Origin: Basidiobolus meristosporus CBS 931.73
Lineage: Eukaryota; Basidiobolomycota; Basidiobolomycetes; Basidiobolales; Basidiobolaceae
DNA length: 64,000 bases
Direction: 5' to 3'
Assembly (NCBI GenBank): GCA_002104905.1
Contig: MCFE01000021.1
Coordinates: forward strand, 62,001-126,000
Shown here: piece by piece, positions 1-14,240 of the stretch
How the letters are laid out: every line of letters starts with the position of its first letter
Numbering within the stretch: position 1 is the first letter of the stretch
Notes under the pieces: model-generated
Told to the model about the DNA's origin: nothing
Database searches by the model: none
The model's input: the letters and a program-made list of their open reading frames with translations, nothing else
Made by a program: the position numbers and the translations under genes

Positions 1-533
1 AAACCGGTGAGTTCTCGAGAAGTAAGCCCCTTCAATAATTGCAGTAGCGTTCGTGGAGGTTGCTGAAAGGTTCTAGTTTTGGCCGGCAATTCATCCTCCT
101 CCATCAATTCACGCACCCGTTTTGAGTGTAGGCCAAAAGTCAGCTTAGGGTCGGAAACAAAAGTCAAGATTGGGAATAGATGACGACTTGATTCCAAAAT
201 TTTTATCTTCTCCGTGGTCGATTGAGTACTCTTGAGACGAGTCTGGAGTTCAAGCAACTGCGCTAAATCAACATCATTCGATTTTAAAACCTCTGAGAAT
301 TCCGAGGTCTTATAAATGCGAGGATTTACTTCGCACTTTCTCCGAGTGGAAAATCCTCTGTGGGCCAAAATAGTAGCATTGTGGTTATCCCTAAGAGTGA
401 AAGGACGAGTAGCTAAAAGAGGACAACCCGAGGGCCTCGGTAGCTTAGGTTTACTGATCTCAGTACTGAGAGTTGGGGTGTATCTGAAAAGCTTATCCAA
501 CTGATGTACCAAGGAAGTTATCCGAGTTTTCAT
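1..533 (-). CDS. Probable T4-like ATP-dependent DNA ligase, N-terminal part (partial, runs off left edge)
   Basis: The minus strand is open from an ATG at 533 to the window edge: 177 codons, no stop. The first 65 residues are rich in Arg, Ser and Thr with almost no acidic residues, which would suit a mitochondrial presequence. After that comes a helical region (around residues 90-130, with KIKILESSRHLFPIL) and, at the very edge, LLQLLKGLTSRELTG. The order of a K..IL helix, a short segment and an LL..L..R.LTG motif resembles the N-terminal helical domain of T4-type DNA ligases, where the motif is usually followed by NAA. The catalytic KxDG motif would lie outside the window, so the assignment is by resemblance only. 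It is divergent from the hydroxylase gene at 939 and about 400 bp from it. Without the rest, another helical nucleic-acid enzyme cannot be excluded. Confidence 0.5.
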   Translation of the reverse strand, partial: MKTRITSLVHQLDKLFRYTPTLSTEISKPKLPRPSGCPLLATRPFTLRDNHNATILAHRGFSTRRKCEVNPRIYKTSEFSEVLKSNDVDLAQLLELQTRLKSTQSTTEKIKILESSRHLFPILTFVSDPKLTFGLHSKRVRELMEEDELPAKTRTFQQPPRTLLQLLKGLTSRELTG

Positions 534-938
534 AGTGGTGGAAACTCCTTTTGACAAACCTTCAAATGACCAATTTTGCCAGTTTTGCCATCAAACAAAA
601 ATGATTTAAAAAATTTGAATTAACCTTGATTACCGGAGGGCTGTCCATTGAGTGTATGATGCGGGTGGTTGACCAACGGGTTCTAGAATCGGATACCAAA
701 TTAAATGATTCGCTTAGACGCTCTACATACGTTATTCCACCTGGAATATATAGAAGGGGTCAGTAGAAATGTTGTTTTTCAGGTGTATTCTGGATTACCG
801 ATCTAGCCTTATTCACAAAAACATTTACAAAAAGAGCTTTAAATGGGAATTCTAGATTTAACTTGACATTGGTCATATGGTCAACACAGCTATAAAACTA
901 GATAGAGGTCGCCCGGATATCTGGTGTAATAAGTGAGT
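534..938. other. Divergent intergenic region
   Basis: This stretch lies between the divergently transcribed ligase-like gene and the Tpa1/Ofd1-like gene and probably holds both promoters. Apart from a TATA-like element near its right end I see no gene, RNA or repeat. Confidence 0.5.
891..898 (+). promoter_or_regulatory. TATA-like element of the Tpa1/Ofd1-like gene
   Basis: The sequence TATAAAAC lies 41 nt upstream of the chosen ATG (939). The position is close for a TATA box and implies a short leader. It is inferred from sequence only. Confidence 0.35.
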
Positions 939-2431
939 ATGACAGTGCTAAATGGTTCCGAGAAGCGTTCCTTGTCAGAGGAGGAGCAGAGTTGCAAAAA
1001 AGCCAAGTCTGTTTCCAACACCTTCAACTCTCGCTATTACGAGCCAGATTTCGTAAGCAACTTCAATCGCGGCTTCACTACTCGCATCCCTTTTCAGGAT
1101 GACCCCGAGAAGTCCCAAGCTTATACTCTTGGCTACCCCTTCCGAGCAGGCGCTTTGAGTGACGTTTTTGATCCCGATTTTCTGAAAGAAGTGAAGAAGG
1201 AGCTCCTCAATGAAGTCTTCTATCACAAGTCCAACGACCTGTACGAATTCTATCAATCGGAGGATTTGAAGCTCACCAAGAAACCCTACCTTTCAGCCTT
1301 GAGATCAGCCATCTTCAGTCCTGAATTTGTAAACCTCATGACTCGCTTAACCGGGATAAAGCTCAACTCCACTATAGATCTCGCTGGACAACGTTACAGT
1401 GATAAATCCTTTTTGTTGTGTCACGATGACGACGTCCGCAACGAGAATGAGGGGCGTCGCATAGCCTTTATTATCTACTTGGTTCCCGAGGATTGGTGCA
1501 AGGAAGATGGAGGATTGCTCAGTTTGTATTCCACGTATGTATCCCAGTTATTTTGAGGCCGAAGCATATTCGCAGTCGCTAAATCTTCCAATTCACTAGT
1601 GATATGCAAGACCAGCCCGCAGAGGTAATTCATTCCATTATCCCCAAATGGAACTCGGTTGCCTTCTTCCAGGTTGGAACCACCTCTTTCCATGAAGTGA
1701 CTGAAATCCTCACCGCGTCCAAAGACCGTGTTTCTATCACTGGCTGGTTCCATGGATCTGTTGATGATAATGCGGAAATTCCACTTCTAGAATATCAGCT
1801 GCTGAAACCTGAGCCTTCTCAATCAATTGAGGCATGGATCAACCCTAGATATCTCAACGAAGATGCCAGTAAACAGATCTCGGATATATTTTTGGAGCAG
1901 TCTAGTGTTGAGCTCCAGAAATTCTTGCGTCCTGAGGTGTACGATGAAGTCCTTAAAGCCTTATCCGATGCTTCTTGGTCCCGTTCGGTTGGTCCTGCCC
2001 ATGCTCGTCGTTACAGACGCATTGATTTTGATAATACTCCCAGAGCCGCACTCCTTCAATCCTTGCAAACATTCCTTCAGTCCAAGGAGTTCAGTCAATT
2101 CATTTGTAAGCTTACTAATCTTGAGCTTATCCATGTTTCCTGTGAAACACGCGCTTTTGGAAAGAGTGAATACACAATGTGTAACGACCAGGCACTTGAA
2201 AGAGAAGGCCTAGATGTAGTTCTTTCATTGATAGACAATGAATGGAATGAGGAATGGGGTGGTGCTACACACTACGTCGCCGAAGACGAAAATCTTTTGA
2301 CTTTGTGGCCCACAAAAAACACCCTTTCACTAGTTCTGCGAGATGAAGGAACCATGAGATTTGTACGCTACATCAATCACCACGCACAAATGGAGAGACG
2401 TGAAATGTCTTTAATTTTCACCGAGAATTGA
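939..2431 (+). CDS. Prolyl 3,4-dihydroxylase, Tpa1/Ofd1/OGFOD1 family
   Basis: Two exons (939..1534 and 1600..2431, intron GTATGT..CACTAG) give 475 residues. The family comprises 2-oxoglutarate/Fe(II) oxygenases that hydroxylate a proline of ribosomal protein uS12 and tune translation termination, mRNA decay and, in yeasts, sterol/oxygen responses. The active domain keeps the iron ligands H162 and D164 (LLCHDDD), H230 (SFHEVTE) and the 2OG-binding R242 (RVSITGW). The spacing is nearly that of yeast Tpa1 (H159, D161, H227, R238). The C-terminal half, about residues 290-475, is the usual second, non-catalytic double-stranded-helix domain. A GTG lies in frame six bases upstream, but the ATG at 939 is the start. 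A Lys/Arg-rich segment (EKRSLSEEEQSCKKAK) near the N terminus could be a nuclear signal. Slightly short for the family (yeast 644, human 542), with no missing core. Confidence 0.92.
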
Positions 2432-2795
2432 GGGGTGAAGCATAGTTTTTTATGTATTCACTAATCTGCTGTCAATTTTGTCATAGAATTTAATAAACTT
2501 TATGGAACCCAAGCATGCAATAAATTGCCACTATTATACAGGAACAGAGCACTGTATCTCAATTCTTTGCCCTTTTCGGGACACTTTCCATCATTTCAAC
2601 ATCCACACGACCACCCTTCCATGATGATTCACTTTAACGGAGATCATTTAGGTAAATATGATCTTTATATAGCACGACTACAAAGCGAGGACTTCATATA
2701 TATATATATATTGGTCAAGTGCAGAGCCGAAAAATTATAAGATATCAATATTATAGAGGCAGATTTTATGTGTATACTTGGTGCGAAATTGGTAT
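2432..2795. other. Convergent intergenic region with a short (TA)n tract
   Basis: The 3' ends of the hydroxylase and cullin genes face each other here. A (TA)7 tract lies at 2697-2711. No further gene is supported. Confidence 0.5.
2492..2497 (+). terminator. Polyadenylation signal after the Tpa1/Ofd1-like gene
   Basis: AATAAA lies about 60 nt after the stop codon, a plausible distance for the poly(A) signal of this gene. Inferred from position. Confidence 0.35.
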
Positions 2796-6189
<3,394 letters not shown>

Positions 6190-6851
6190 GTTTTACTACC
6201 AATGTGAACCACTGTACAGCGTATTTGGTATGCTACAATGATTACGGCCTTACAATAAGTAATATTTAGAATATCAGAATAGATATGGTGAATTCCAAAT
6301 GAGCGCAATGATTGCATCAGACTCAAAACTCCAGAAAATGATTATGGTACAGGGGATAAGCTCAATTTGAGATCACATTTCTGGACTTTACGTAATAACC
6401 AGGTTCATTGCAGAAAATTCGTGACGAATACAGACTCGATAAAATGGTAAGATCGGATTTCTCAGACACTCCCATCGCACTCTTGTTGCTAGTAGCTTGA
6501 AGAAGGGGGACGATTGCTTATCTAATCAAGCTTGGCAGATTGTATGGTATAATTGTAAACTCAGGCATAACTCCTCAATCTATTCCATATTCTTTTTGAA
6601 TATGTACGAAAGGTCAGAGGCCGACATGTACAAGTAGGGTTATTTTCTGCAACTTCTGGACCCTTGCTACTTGCAAGTGAACTTCTAGAACACAAATTTC
6701 CAGTTTATTTTTAATCGAGTTCAATTGATATGAGAGGACAAAAAGGGCAAAATTTCAATATAAATTTCTAGACATTCAAATGGGGCCACCCAAGTGTAAT
6801 TGAAATTCATTTATATACAGGCAATCAACGAAAGATTCCACAGGTCGTCAG
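6190..6851. other. Intergenic region upstream of the cullin gene
   Basis: This AT-rich stretch lies between the cullin start and the 3' end of the PH-domain gene. It should contain the cullin promoter. No coding region or repeat is supported. Confidence 0.45.
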
Positions 6852-8048
6852 TTAGGGCTCCCATCCCAGGTGCTTTCTTTGTAAAACTGAACAGGTTGAC
6901 TGGCTGCGCGCTCTTCCTTCACAGGACTCTTTGTGGGTAAAAGGTGGTGCTGGCGGACTATACTGGGGAACTGGAGGCTGTGGTGGTAGTGAACGCCACG
7001 AGTAGGATTTCGAGCGGAAGCGCGAATGAGGAGGGGCGGATTTTGTGGATATACGACGATGTAGATCAACTTCAGGTTTGGACTCTGGTATGCTGTATAG
7101 ACAGGATGTTCTGTTTCCTGCCAGTTGATTCTGATATCCAAAATTTGAAATATTAGATTTAATTGTGGTGAACCATAGTTGAAGTTCTTGCTCAGACTCA
7201 AATTGCAAGTGCCATGACTGTGTATTCTCTTTGCAAGATGGTGTGGTGATCTGAAGTATACTTCGTCTATTCGAAAATCGGTCGAGAATTTCTACTTCGG
7301 TGTCTGGCATTATGACCAGTGCGCTTTCACAGCTGGTTGTTGGTGAACAGTTCTTGAAGCGGAGCAGCCGAAATTGGGTTAATATGAAATAGCGACGTTT
7401 CCAGATATGGTGTGTCAAGAACGTCGAGTTATATCTACAAGCCCAGCTCGCCAATAATGCTAATGACGCTGCTTTCTGAAAGGTCATCTGTGTACTATCA
7501 GCAGTAAGGGATACTGATAGTGAACCTCGCAGTAAAGGTAGTGTTGTTATCACGGTTGCTTTGTCCTTTTTGATAAAAGAGCCGCCATTGACGGGTATCG
7601 GGGCTCCGGATACCTGTGAAAATACCGCCGATAAATATTTAAGCTTTGACTGCTTTTCGGGTTCGTATGCTTTTTCAAGACACGTTTCAAGCCCTTTTAA
7701 GAGATGGAGAACACGCGAAGACATTTGAGGACAGCCCAACGACATATCATTGGTTTTCGATATTTCTGTGTTTTCAGTGAATATGTCAGCTTCGTTCCTT
7801 TTTGTCGTAGATTTGCGGTTTGTCTCAATTTTTTGCTGTTGCAATATGCGACTAAGGCTATCACGCATGAACTCCAACTCGTGAACATAGTCGAAACTAA
7901 GCAAGTGTTGTTTGGGTAGGAATTTGTCGTTGATTGTCTGATCTACATCATCAATTGGATGAATAATACAGTCGTCGTTTGCATAGTGGTGAGCTTTCAA
8001 TTCACCAAGCGCCAACGGGTTTGTGATTATTGAAACGGGTGCTGCCAT
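6852..8048 (-). CDS. PH-domain protein of unknown function
   Basis: This intronless 398-residue frame starts at the ATG at 8048. Residues of about 210-310 look like a pleckstrin-homology domain: a basic RRYFIL strand after a Trp, a central hydrophobic run (ALVIMPDTEVEIL), and a closing helix with the typical Trp (QELQLWFTTI). PH domains bind phosphoinositides or small GTPases, so a membrane-signalling role is likely. The N-terminal 200 residues are polar and unfamiliar. The C-terminal 70 residues are Ser/Arg-rich, followed by a Pro-rich stretch (PPQPPVPQYSPPAPP) that could be an SH3 ligand; two SH3 proteins are encoded elsewhere in the window. I do not recognise a named ortholog. Confidence 0.7.
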   Translation of the reverse strand: MAAPVSIITNPLALGELKAHHYANDDCIIHPIDDVDQTINDKFLPKQHLLSFDYVHELEFMRDSLSRILQQQKIETNRKSTTKRNEADIFTENTEISKTNDMSLGCPQMSSRVLHLLKGLETCLEKAYEPEKQSKLKYLSAVFSQVSGAPIPVNGGSFIKKDKATVITTLPLLRGSLSVSLTADSTQMTFQKAASLALLASWACRYNSTFLTHHIWKRRYFILTQFRLLRFKNCSPTTSCESALVIMPDTEVEILDRFSNRRSILQITTPSCKENTQSWHLQFESEQELQLWFTTIKSNISNFGYQNQLAGNRTSCLYSIPESKPEVDLHRRISTKSAPPHSRFRSKSYSWRSLPPQPPVPQYSPPAPPFTHKESCEGRARSQSTCSVLQRKHLGWEP

Positions 8049-8887
8049 CCGTAGATAAAATAGACGAGGTGGAGTGTACCAGTAACTGTTGATAAATTCA
8101 CAAAAGCCAGGCTTTAGCTATAGTCGAGTGTGTAGTAATAGGGTGAGGAGGTGGAATTGCTTTGATACTCTAGATATCGCTTTGTTACTAAATGCGAAAT
8201 ATTCGAATGGAAAAAGAGTCCAAAAAAAATATCAACACCATTTAACGAACTGAAATACTAGAAAACGCGAAGTGCAGAGTGGATTAGGTCTCACATATCT
8301 CATCTAAACATACGCAATAACCACTCAACATATGCTTCCTCAATAAATGTGAACAAATTGATGGATGACCAAGATATGATGGAACAATTGTTCTCGATCT
8401 ATTGGCTCGTTATCACATTTCGCCACGGTGTACTTCATCATGTAAAGCAGAGTGGCCAAGGCCATTTTTATCAACCTTTCAATCACATTATGCATCATCG
8501 ATTCCTGCAGCGTATCCAGTCGGGTTTTCGACCATGCGGTAGATGTGACTTAATATCGATCTGACCACTTAATTAGGCATGAATATATATATTCTGGTTT
8601 CCCGAGTACGAATCTTCCCAAGACCCTGGGTTATTGTGTAAGTTATACCTTGATGGCCCAAACCTATAGGCTCAAACATTGACGAGATAGTCTCTGAGAG
8701 CTTTTATTAGTCAGCAAGTAGAATGCCAGTTTTAGCTTGATGTGATCGACGATGTGTCCATCACAATATGGAGCATTATTTGTAGCATGGGCAAACGTTA
8801 AAGGTACAGCTAGGAAGTATACAGGGTTACTTTCGTCCGGCCAGCTACTGGCTATCCTGGTAACTGGGTGCGGTAAAGGGTGCTGAT
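8049..8887. other. Intergenic region
   Basis: It probably holds the promoter of the PH-domain gene at its left end and the 3' end of the epoxide hydrolase gene at its right. A short AT palindrome (GAATATATATATTC) lies near 8581-8594. Open frames here are short and show no family signature. Confidence 0.4.
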
Positions 8888-10446
8888 TCAAGAGAATTGC
8901 TGCTGCACTACAGCTGTGCCAAAATATTGAATCAGATCTTCAGCTAACAACTCTGGGACCTCAAGAGCTGCGAAGTGACCTCCCTGAAGCGAGATATCGG
9001 TTAGTCTCAAGTACTAGTAGCGTCATAGCAAAGTGCAGATATTCACATGATCGTGGTGACTCATCCATTGTATATTGAGTTCGGCTTCCAACCATTCCTT
9101 AGGCAGCTATCAAAGCAAATCCATCAGAAACTAGTGTAGATTAATTTTGCTATGTCAAGTACCTGAACCAGCTCCTCTTTGAAATTACTAATCCCGACAG
9201 GGCATTCAACGCGATATGGCTGATGTTTCTTATTTCCTATTATAGGGTTACTCGCATTCATGGCTTCGTAATAGAGACGCATGCTAGAAGTAATAGTTCC
9301 GGTGGTATAGTATATCATAACATTAGTCAACACCTCATCCCGAGTGAATGCTGACTCATAATTGTTTGCAGGTCTGCTGTCTGACCATGCTGCGAATTTC
9401 TCAAGAATCCAAGCTATGTAAAGGTTAGTTCGATCTGGAAATATGTATTCATATTATTATTAGTATAGCATACCAAGCAAGCCAACCGGCGAATCGGTCA
9501 AGGCATAACCCAGGGTTTGTGGCTTAGTTCCTTGAATAGATGAATAGCCAGTCCCATTTTCCCGGAATAGCATGGATTTATGAAGCCCTTGAACCTCTGC
9601 TGCAGTATACACCCACTCAGGCTTGAAGAATGATATCATCATTCGAGCAAATTTCATAGGAGTCCAATAGCTGGGCCGACCTGCAACAGCCATATTCAGA
9701 TGTATTGCTTTACAGTTTCTTGGGAAGTCATGAGCAATTTGACGTGAGATAAAAGAGCCCCAATCTCCCCCTTGTGCAGCTATTTGTAATATCAGCCCGC
9801 TGTGTAAGAGCAGTCAATTCTAAAACAACCTTACCGTATCGCAAGTACCCCAAATTGACCATTAGTTCGTTTAAAGTCTTTGCCATTTCACCTATTCCAA
9901 AGCCGGGACGTTTGGGAGCTATTTGTCAAGAATGGTTATAAAGATTCAACTTACAGATTCCCTAACTTCACTCTTACCACTGGAATATCCATAGCCAGGT
10001 AAACTAGGAATTACCAGGTCAAAGCTCTCTCTTAATCTTCCTATAATTTTTCCAAATTCCATGAAGGAGCCTGGCCAGCCGTGAATAAGGAGCAAAGGGA
10101 TACGTGTTTCTCTCGACTGTTCCTCATTCTCGCTATCTGACTTCTTTACTAGTATATAATGTAAATCGATGCCGTTACACTCCATTTTGTAGTGGTCCAA
10201 TTCATTGAACTTCTGGACTTGTTTGGACCAGTCGAAATCCTTCTCCCAGTACTCCGCCAAACTCTTTAGCGTGGCTTTTGGTGTCCCATATGTCCAGCCA
10301 ACGTCTTCCAATTCATCTGGATATTGGGCTTGAGCTAACCGTTCCCGAAGCCTTTTAACTTGCTCCTCTGAATAAGGTATTTTGAAAGGGACTGCTGCAA
10401 CCATGGTTTTGTATGAGATATTAAGCATGATTGCACCATTGGGCAT
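8888..10446 (-). CDS. Epoxide hydrolase (alpha/beta-hydrolase, microsomal/juvenile-hormone type)
   Basis: Exons assemble from ATG 10446 to TGA 8888 in about six pieces. The N-terminal domain starts PFKIPYSEEQVKRLRERL and contains W-T-Y-G-T, as in the epoxide-hydrolase N-terminal family. The catalytic core follows: oxyanion motif HGWPGS (around residue 125), PSLPGYGYSS spliced to APKRPGFG, nucleophile motif QGGDWGS (the Asp attacks the epoxide), and C-terminal GGHFAALE with the catalytic His. This family opens epoxides to diols in detoxification or secondary metabolism. No membrane anchor is obvious at the N terminus. Three in-frame Met codons occur in the first 15 residues, so the exact start is open. 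The last exon gives a short tail ending QQQFS. Confidence 0.88.
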
Positions 10447-12006
10447 TTAAATAATCCAGTCATTGGACACGAGCGAATGAGACATCATAAACTAAAAATA
10501 GTAGTATATAAAATTTATTGGTACTGCTATCCTCATCTGTTTCAAATTCGTGGACGTCTGATCAGCTTCGTCATTCAATATATTTCTAATGGAAATTCTT
10601 GGGTATTAGAAGGAATTTGGAAATGATGGCCACTGCACAATTTAGAGGACTAGAGCAAATAGTACTTGAATCCTATTCACCAATACCCACAGATTCCAAG
10701 TAAGATGCGTATTTATACACTATGTTCATTCAAACCTCAACAGACGTGTTGCTTATCGCAAATGATACAAGTCAACCAGACCTGTAGTAAACAGATGCAC
10801 TAAACATGTGGTTCTGGAAATATCTTGGGCTTTACTTGCAGTGCATTGATTAAACTAGTTCACATCAGTCCTCTTGCGTTTCACAATATTCCTGTCATCA
10901 AATTCAACCGTTCTTACGATTCATGGTCGTAGTATTTGCAATAGGATAACATTCTTACGTCGGCTAGCAACAAGACACGAACAATAAAGACTGGTATTGG
11001 ATATGGCTAAATAGTTCTATTCGATAATTCTGGCTGTTGCGCATCAAGGTTATAATACCCTAGTAGTTGCGACAATGAGGACACTTGATTAAAAAAGACC
11101 GTTTAAAATAGATATTATCTTGGATGTGTGCTTCTTGGCTGAAACTTGCAAGAATAGTTTCCTGTCGACTTTCATTACCAAATATACGTGTCATCGAAGA
11201 TAACGGCTTCGGCATTGTATACTTTCAAAGTTTATTCTAGTCCTGAGTAGCCTTAGAGAATTGCTTGGAAATGCCTTCATACTATACTACAGACTGTTTC
11301 AGGTGCGGTGAAACCCTGTCCAAGTGAATGTCTTGCACTTGTGCTGATTGCTATTGCCAGGCCAACATGAATTACCGGTAGACAGCTGCTCCCGAGTGCA
11401 CCTCTGTATGGTCTACCGTTGTTAATGGAACGGCCCATTGTTTGCAGGAGCTTGGCTGGGTATTATCGGTTTGATCTACTATAGTTCCTCAAACAGCAGA
11501 TTGTGTATAAACAAAAGCGCTCCTGAATATACTATGTTTTGATCAACATGTTTGAGTGCATCCTCCAGGAAAATTATGAGAACATTCAAAACTTATTGAC
11601 ATCATCAACAATAGCAGGCCCCATAACCCAAGATTAAGCAGTAACTACCTCAAACATGGACTTACATCAGAACTGTGCAGATAATGCCAGCTTTCCATTC
11701 AATGGATAGCTAAGATTGCGATTTATAAAGCGAGGACGATCCCGTCTTGCTGCCCGAAGACTTGGTGTCTCTGGCTTGTTTGACCTCACTTGACTTCGCT
11801 GTCCTCAAAACTTAAAGATTTCGAGATCCTGTGACATAGTACATACGCTTTGATTCCCTTAGTCTTCTTCCTGGATTTTTCAAATCTGTATCGATAATTG
11901 ATAGAGGCCTTGCCCATCTAACGATTATACTACCTTGAACGTCTCTACCACTAAACGATATCGAAGAATATTACGAGACACTAGATAACTCTTTAACATA
12001 TACACA
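10447..12006. other. Gene-poor intergenic region (1.56 kb)
   Basis: It lies between two divergent genes, the epoxide hydrolase (-) and the chitin deacetylase (+). All frames are broken by frequent stops and no RNA gene is recognised. A TATA-like TTTATAAAG occurs at 11722-11730, about 280 nt before the deacetylase start, and could serve that gene. Confidence 0.4.
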
Positions 12007-13067
12007 ATGGTGAATTGGAAACCACTTCCGCTTTTACTAACGTATCTAGTAGAATATGCCTTAGTGCGAGCTCAAACTCCAGGATGGCCTCAGTGGGATC
12101 AACCACCGCCAAGTATTCCTGAATTCAAGAATTTGATCTCAAATATGAGTTTACCAAAGATACCGCCTAGACCACAGGCACCTGCTGGTTCACCCCCTAT
12201 GTGTACGCAAAATCCTTGCGGTCCAGATTGCGGTTGTTGGTGGACATGTGGAAACTGTGTTCGTCCAGATGATATAGTAGCCTGTCCACAACCTAAAGTG
12301 TGGGGACTTACTTTTGATGATGGGCCATCAACAAACACCTCCTTCCTTTTGGACTACTTGAAGCAACAAAACCTTAAAGCCATGTTTTGTGTAATTGGCA
12401 GTCGAGTGGTGGAGCGTCCTGACATCCTTCGAAGAGCCTACGCTGAAGGTAACAGGTTTCCACAATCCCTTCTCCTTCAAACTTGCTTAACCAATGTCTA
12501 GGTCATGAAATTTGTTCTCATACTTGGAGCCATCGTGGATTAACCACCCAGACCAACGAGCAGGTTGTTGCTGAAATTAAATGGACTGAAAAAGCAATCT
12601 TTGACACAATAGGTGTGATTCCAAAATACATGAGACCACCTTTCGGAGATATTGACGATCGAATTCGAGAGATAATGCGAAACTTGGGTTACAAAGTAGT
12701 CCTGTGGGATATGGATACGTCAGACTGGAAACTTAATGACCCTAGTAGTAACTACAATCCAGCCAACGTAGAGCAGACGTTCCGGGACTTTCTCAATGTA
12801 CGTGCACCCACGCTTAACCAAGGAGTAATCTCACTCGAGCATGATTTAAGAATGGAAGGCGTTCAGCAATTTCCGATTGCAGTTGAAATGATGAAGGCTG
12901 CCGGATACTCTATGATGAGCATAGGCCAATGCTTGAATGACCCAAAGATCTATCAAAATCAGGTGGTTGGGACTATCAACGCAAAATCCGCCAGCCCAGT
13001 TTTGAGTGCTGTAAATCCATACCTATTTCTCGGTCTGCTACTGGTGAATATGGCAAAGTTCTACTGA
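12007..13067 (+). CDS. Chitin deacetylase, secreted, probably GPI-anchored (CE4 family)
   Basis: Two exons (12007..12448 and 12502..13067, intron GTAACA..GTCTAG) give 335 residues. It should deacetylate chitin to chitosan in the cell wall. A hydrophobic signal peptide (LPLLLTYLVEYAL) is followed by a short Pro-rich part and a Cys-rich segment (CTQNPCGPDCGCWWTCGNC). The NodB domain has TFDDGP (D104, D105), the metal-binding H154/H158 in HTWSH, RPPFGD, and a WDMDTSDW strand. The final motif is ISLEHD, where many family members have a LLHD-like sequence. The last 20 residues are hydrophobic after a Ser/Ala-rich patch, as in GPI-anchor signals. The splice restores AEGHEICSHTWSH exactly, which supports the model. 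Confidence 0.93.
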
Positions 13068-13274
13068 ATCTTGGAGCATGCACGTGTCATCCTAGAGTCG
13101 TTTGAAAAGCGATTTTTGCGGCAATATATACACTCTCTTTATAAACCCTTAACTCTCCACAAGTATTCCGCTAGAACTGTATTACTACACTCCTTCGAGC
13201 CATCCTGACCTAATGACAAATAAAAATAGGGAAAAGACCTCGACAATTTGGATTAACAAGTACTATCTCCCAGT

Positions 13275-14240
13275 TTATTGAAATTTCACCGCCATGAAAT
13301 CAAACATTGGTAGAATGTGCTTCCTGAACACCTCACCTCCATCCTCAATACAGAAGTCGAAACAATGGCCTGCTCCTGGGACAATATCCAGCGTCACTTC
13401 CACTCCCAATCTCTTACACGCGCTCTCTATCTCTTTCGGATGCTCACTTGGAACCAACAAGTCATTAGCACCATGTACGAGGTAGATAGGAGGATAATTT
13501 TCATTGATCATAGATGAAGGAGTTAATTTTTCCAACTTACTAATGTTCTCAGATGATCTAGGGTTGAATCCAATTATCAAGGGGGCAAGGATGCCTAATT
13601 CACGAAACTTCGTGTTCCGGACGTTTCGTTTCGAATTGAAATTCACATTATATATAGTTGGGACGCCGTCTTCTAACTCGATTTTTACTGGTTCGCCAGT
13701 AGGCAGAGGACTGGTTTTTGTAGCATCGATTTCCTGCATGAGCTTTTGAATCTCGCTGAACTCTTCAGAACTGTATGATTTTTCAGACGAAATAGTTCTA
13801 CAGTCATTATAAGGATAGATACCCACCAACGCTACTGGCTTTGGTGAGCAGTAATATCCGGATAAGACGGCTGCATTACCGCCAGCGGAACCACCAACAA
13901 CGATGATTCTTGATGTATCGATTGACGAAAAGCTACATGCGTTAGGCAGCGCCTCATGCACCCATGTATAGGCATCTTTAACATCTTGAAGGATCTCTGC
14001 TTGTTTAGTCTCAGGAGCCAAACGATAATCAATGGAGACTACAACCCAATTACGCCGGACTGCCTCAGTAACAAAAGATTTAGGAATAGTTTTACGGTCA
14101 CCACGTATGTAGTACCCTCCATGGATGTACATTATCACAGGGGCATTAGAGTCGACAGGACAGAGAGGAGTATAAACGTCTGCATGAATCTTGGTCTCTT
14201 CGATCTCTTTGTAAATGAAGGTGCTTAATGAGTATGTCAT
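13275..14240 (-). CDS. HSL/GDXG-type alpha/beta-hydrolase (esterase or lipase)
   Basis: An intronless frame of 321 residues runs from the ATG at 14240. It shows the HSL family order: oxyanion motif YIHGGYYIRG, the strand VSIDYRLAPE, nucleophile elbow GGSAGG, acid motif HGANDLLVP (Asp) and base motif GAGHCFDF (His). Such enzymes hydrolyse short acyl esters; substrate and pathway are not evident. No signal peptide or membrane segment is seen, so it is probably cytosolic. It is convergent with the chitin deacetylase. The lack of introns in an intron-rich neighbourhood and the bacterial-style motif set make horizontal origin possible but unproven. Confidence 0.85.
   Translation of the reverse strand: MTYSLSTFIYKEIEETKIHADVYTPLCPVDSNAPVIMYIHGGYYIRGDRKTIPKSFVTEAVRRNWVVVSIDYRLAPETKQAEILQDVKDAYTWVHEALPNACSFSSIDTSRIIVVGGSAGGNAAVLSGYYCSPKPVALVGIYPYNDCRTISSEKSYSSEEFSEIQKLMQEIDATKTSPLPTGEPVKIELEDGVPTIYNVNFNSKRNVRNTKFRELGILAPLIIGFNPRSSENISKLEKLTPSSMINENYPPIYLVHGANDLLVPSEHPKEIESACKRLGVEVTLDIVPGAGHCFDFCIEDGGEVFRKHILPMFDFMAVKFQ

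Noticed and set aside
8888-14240. Epoxide hydrolase, deacetylase and esterase as a biosynthetic cluster
   Set aside because: No synthase, transporter or regulator is present, spacing is wide, and the deacetylase is a wall enzyme.
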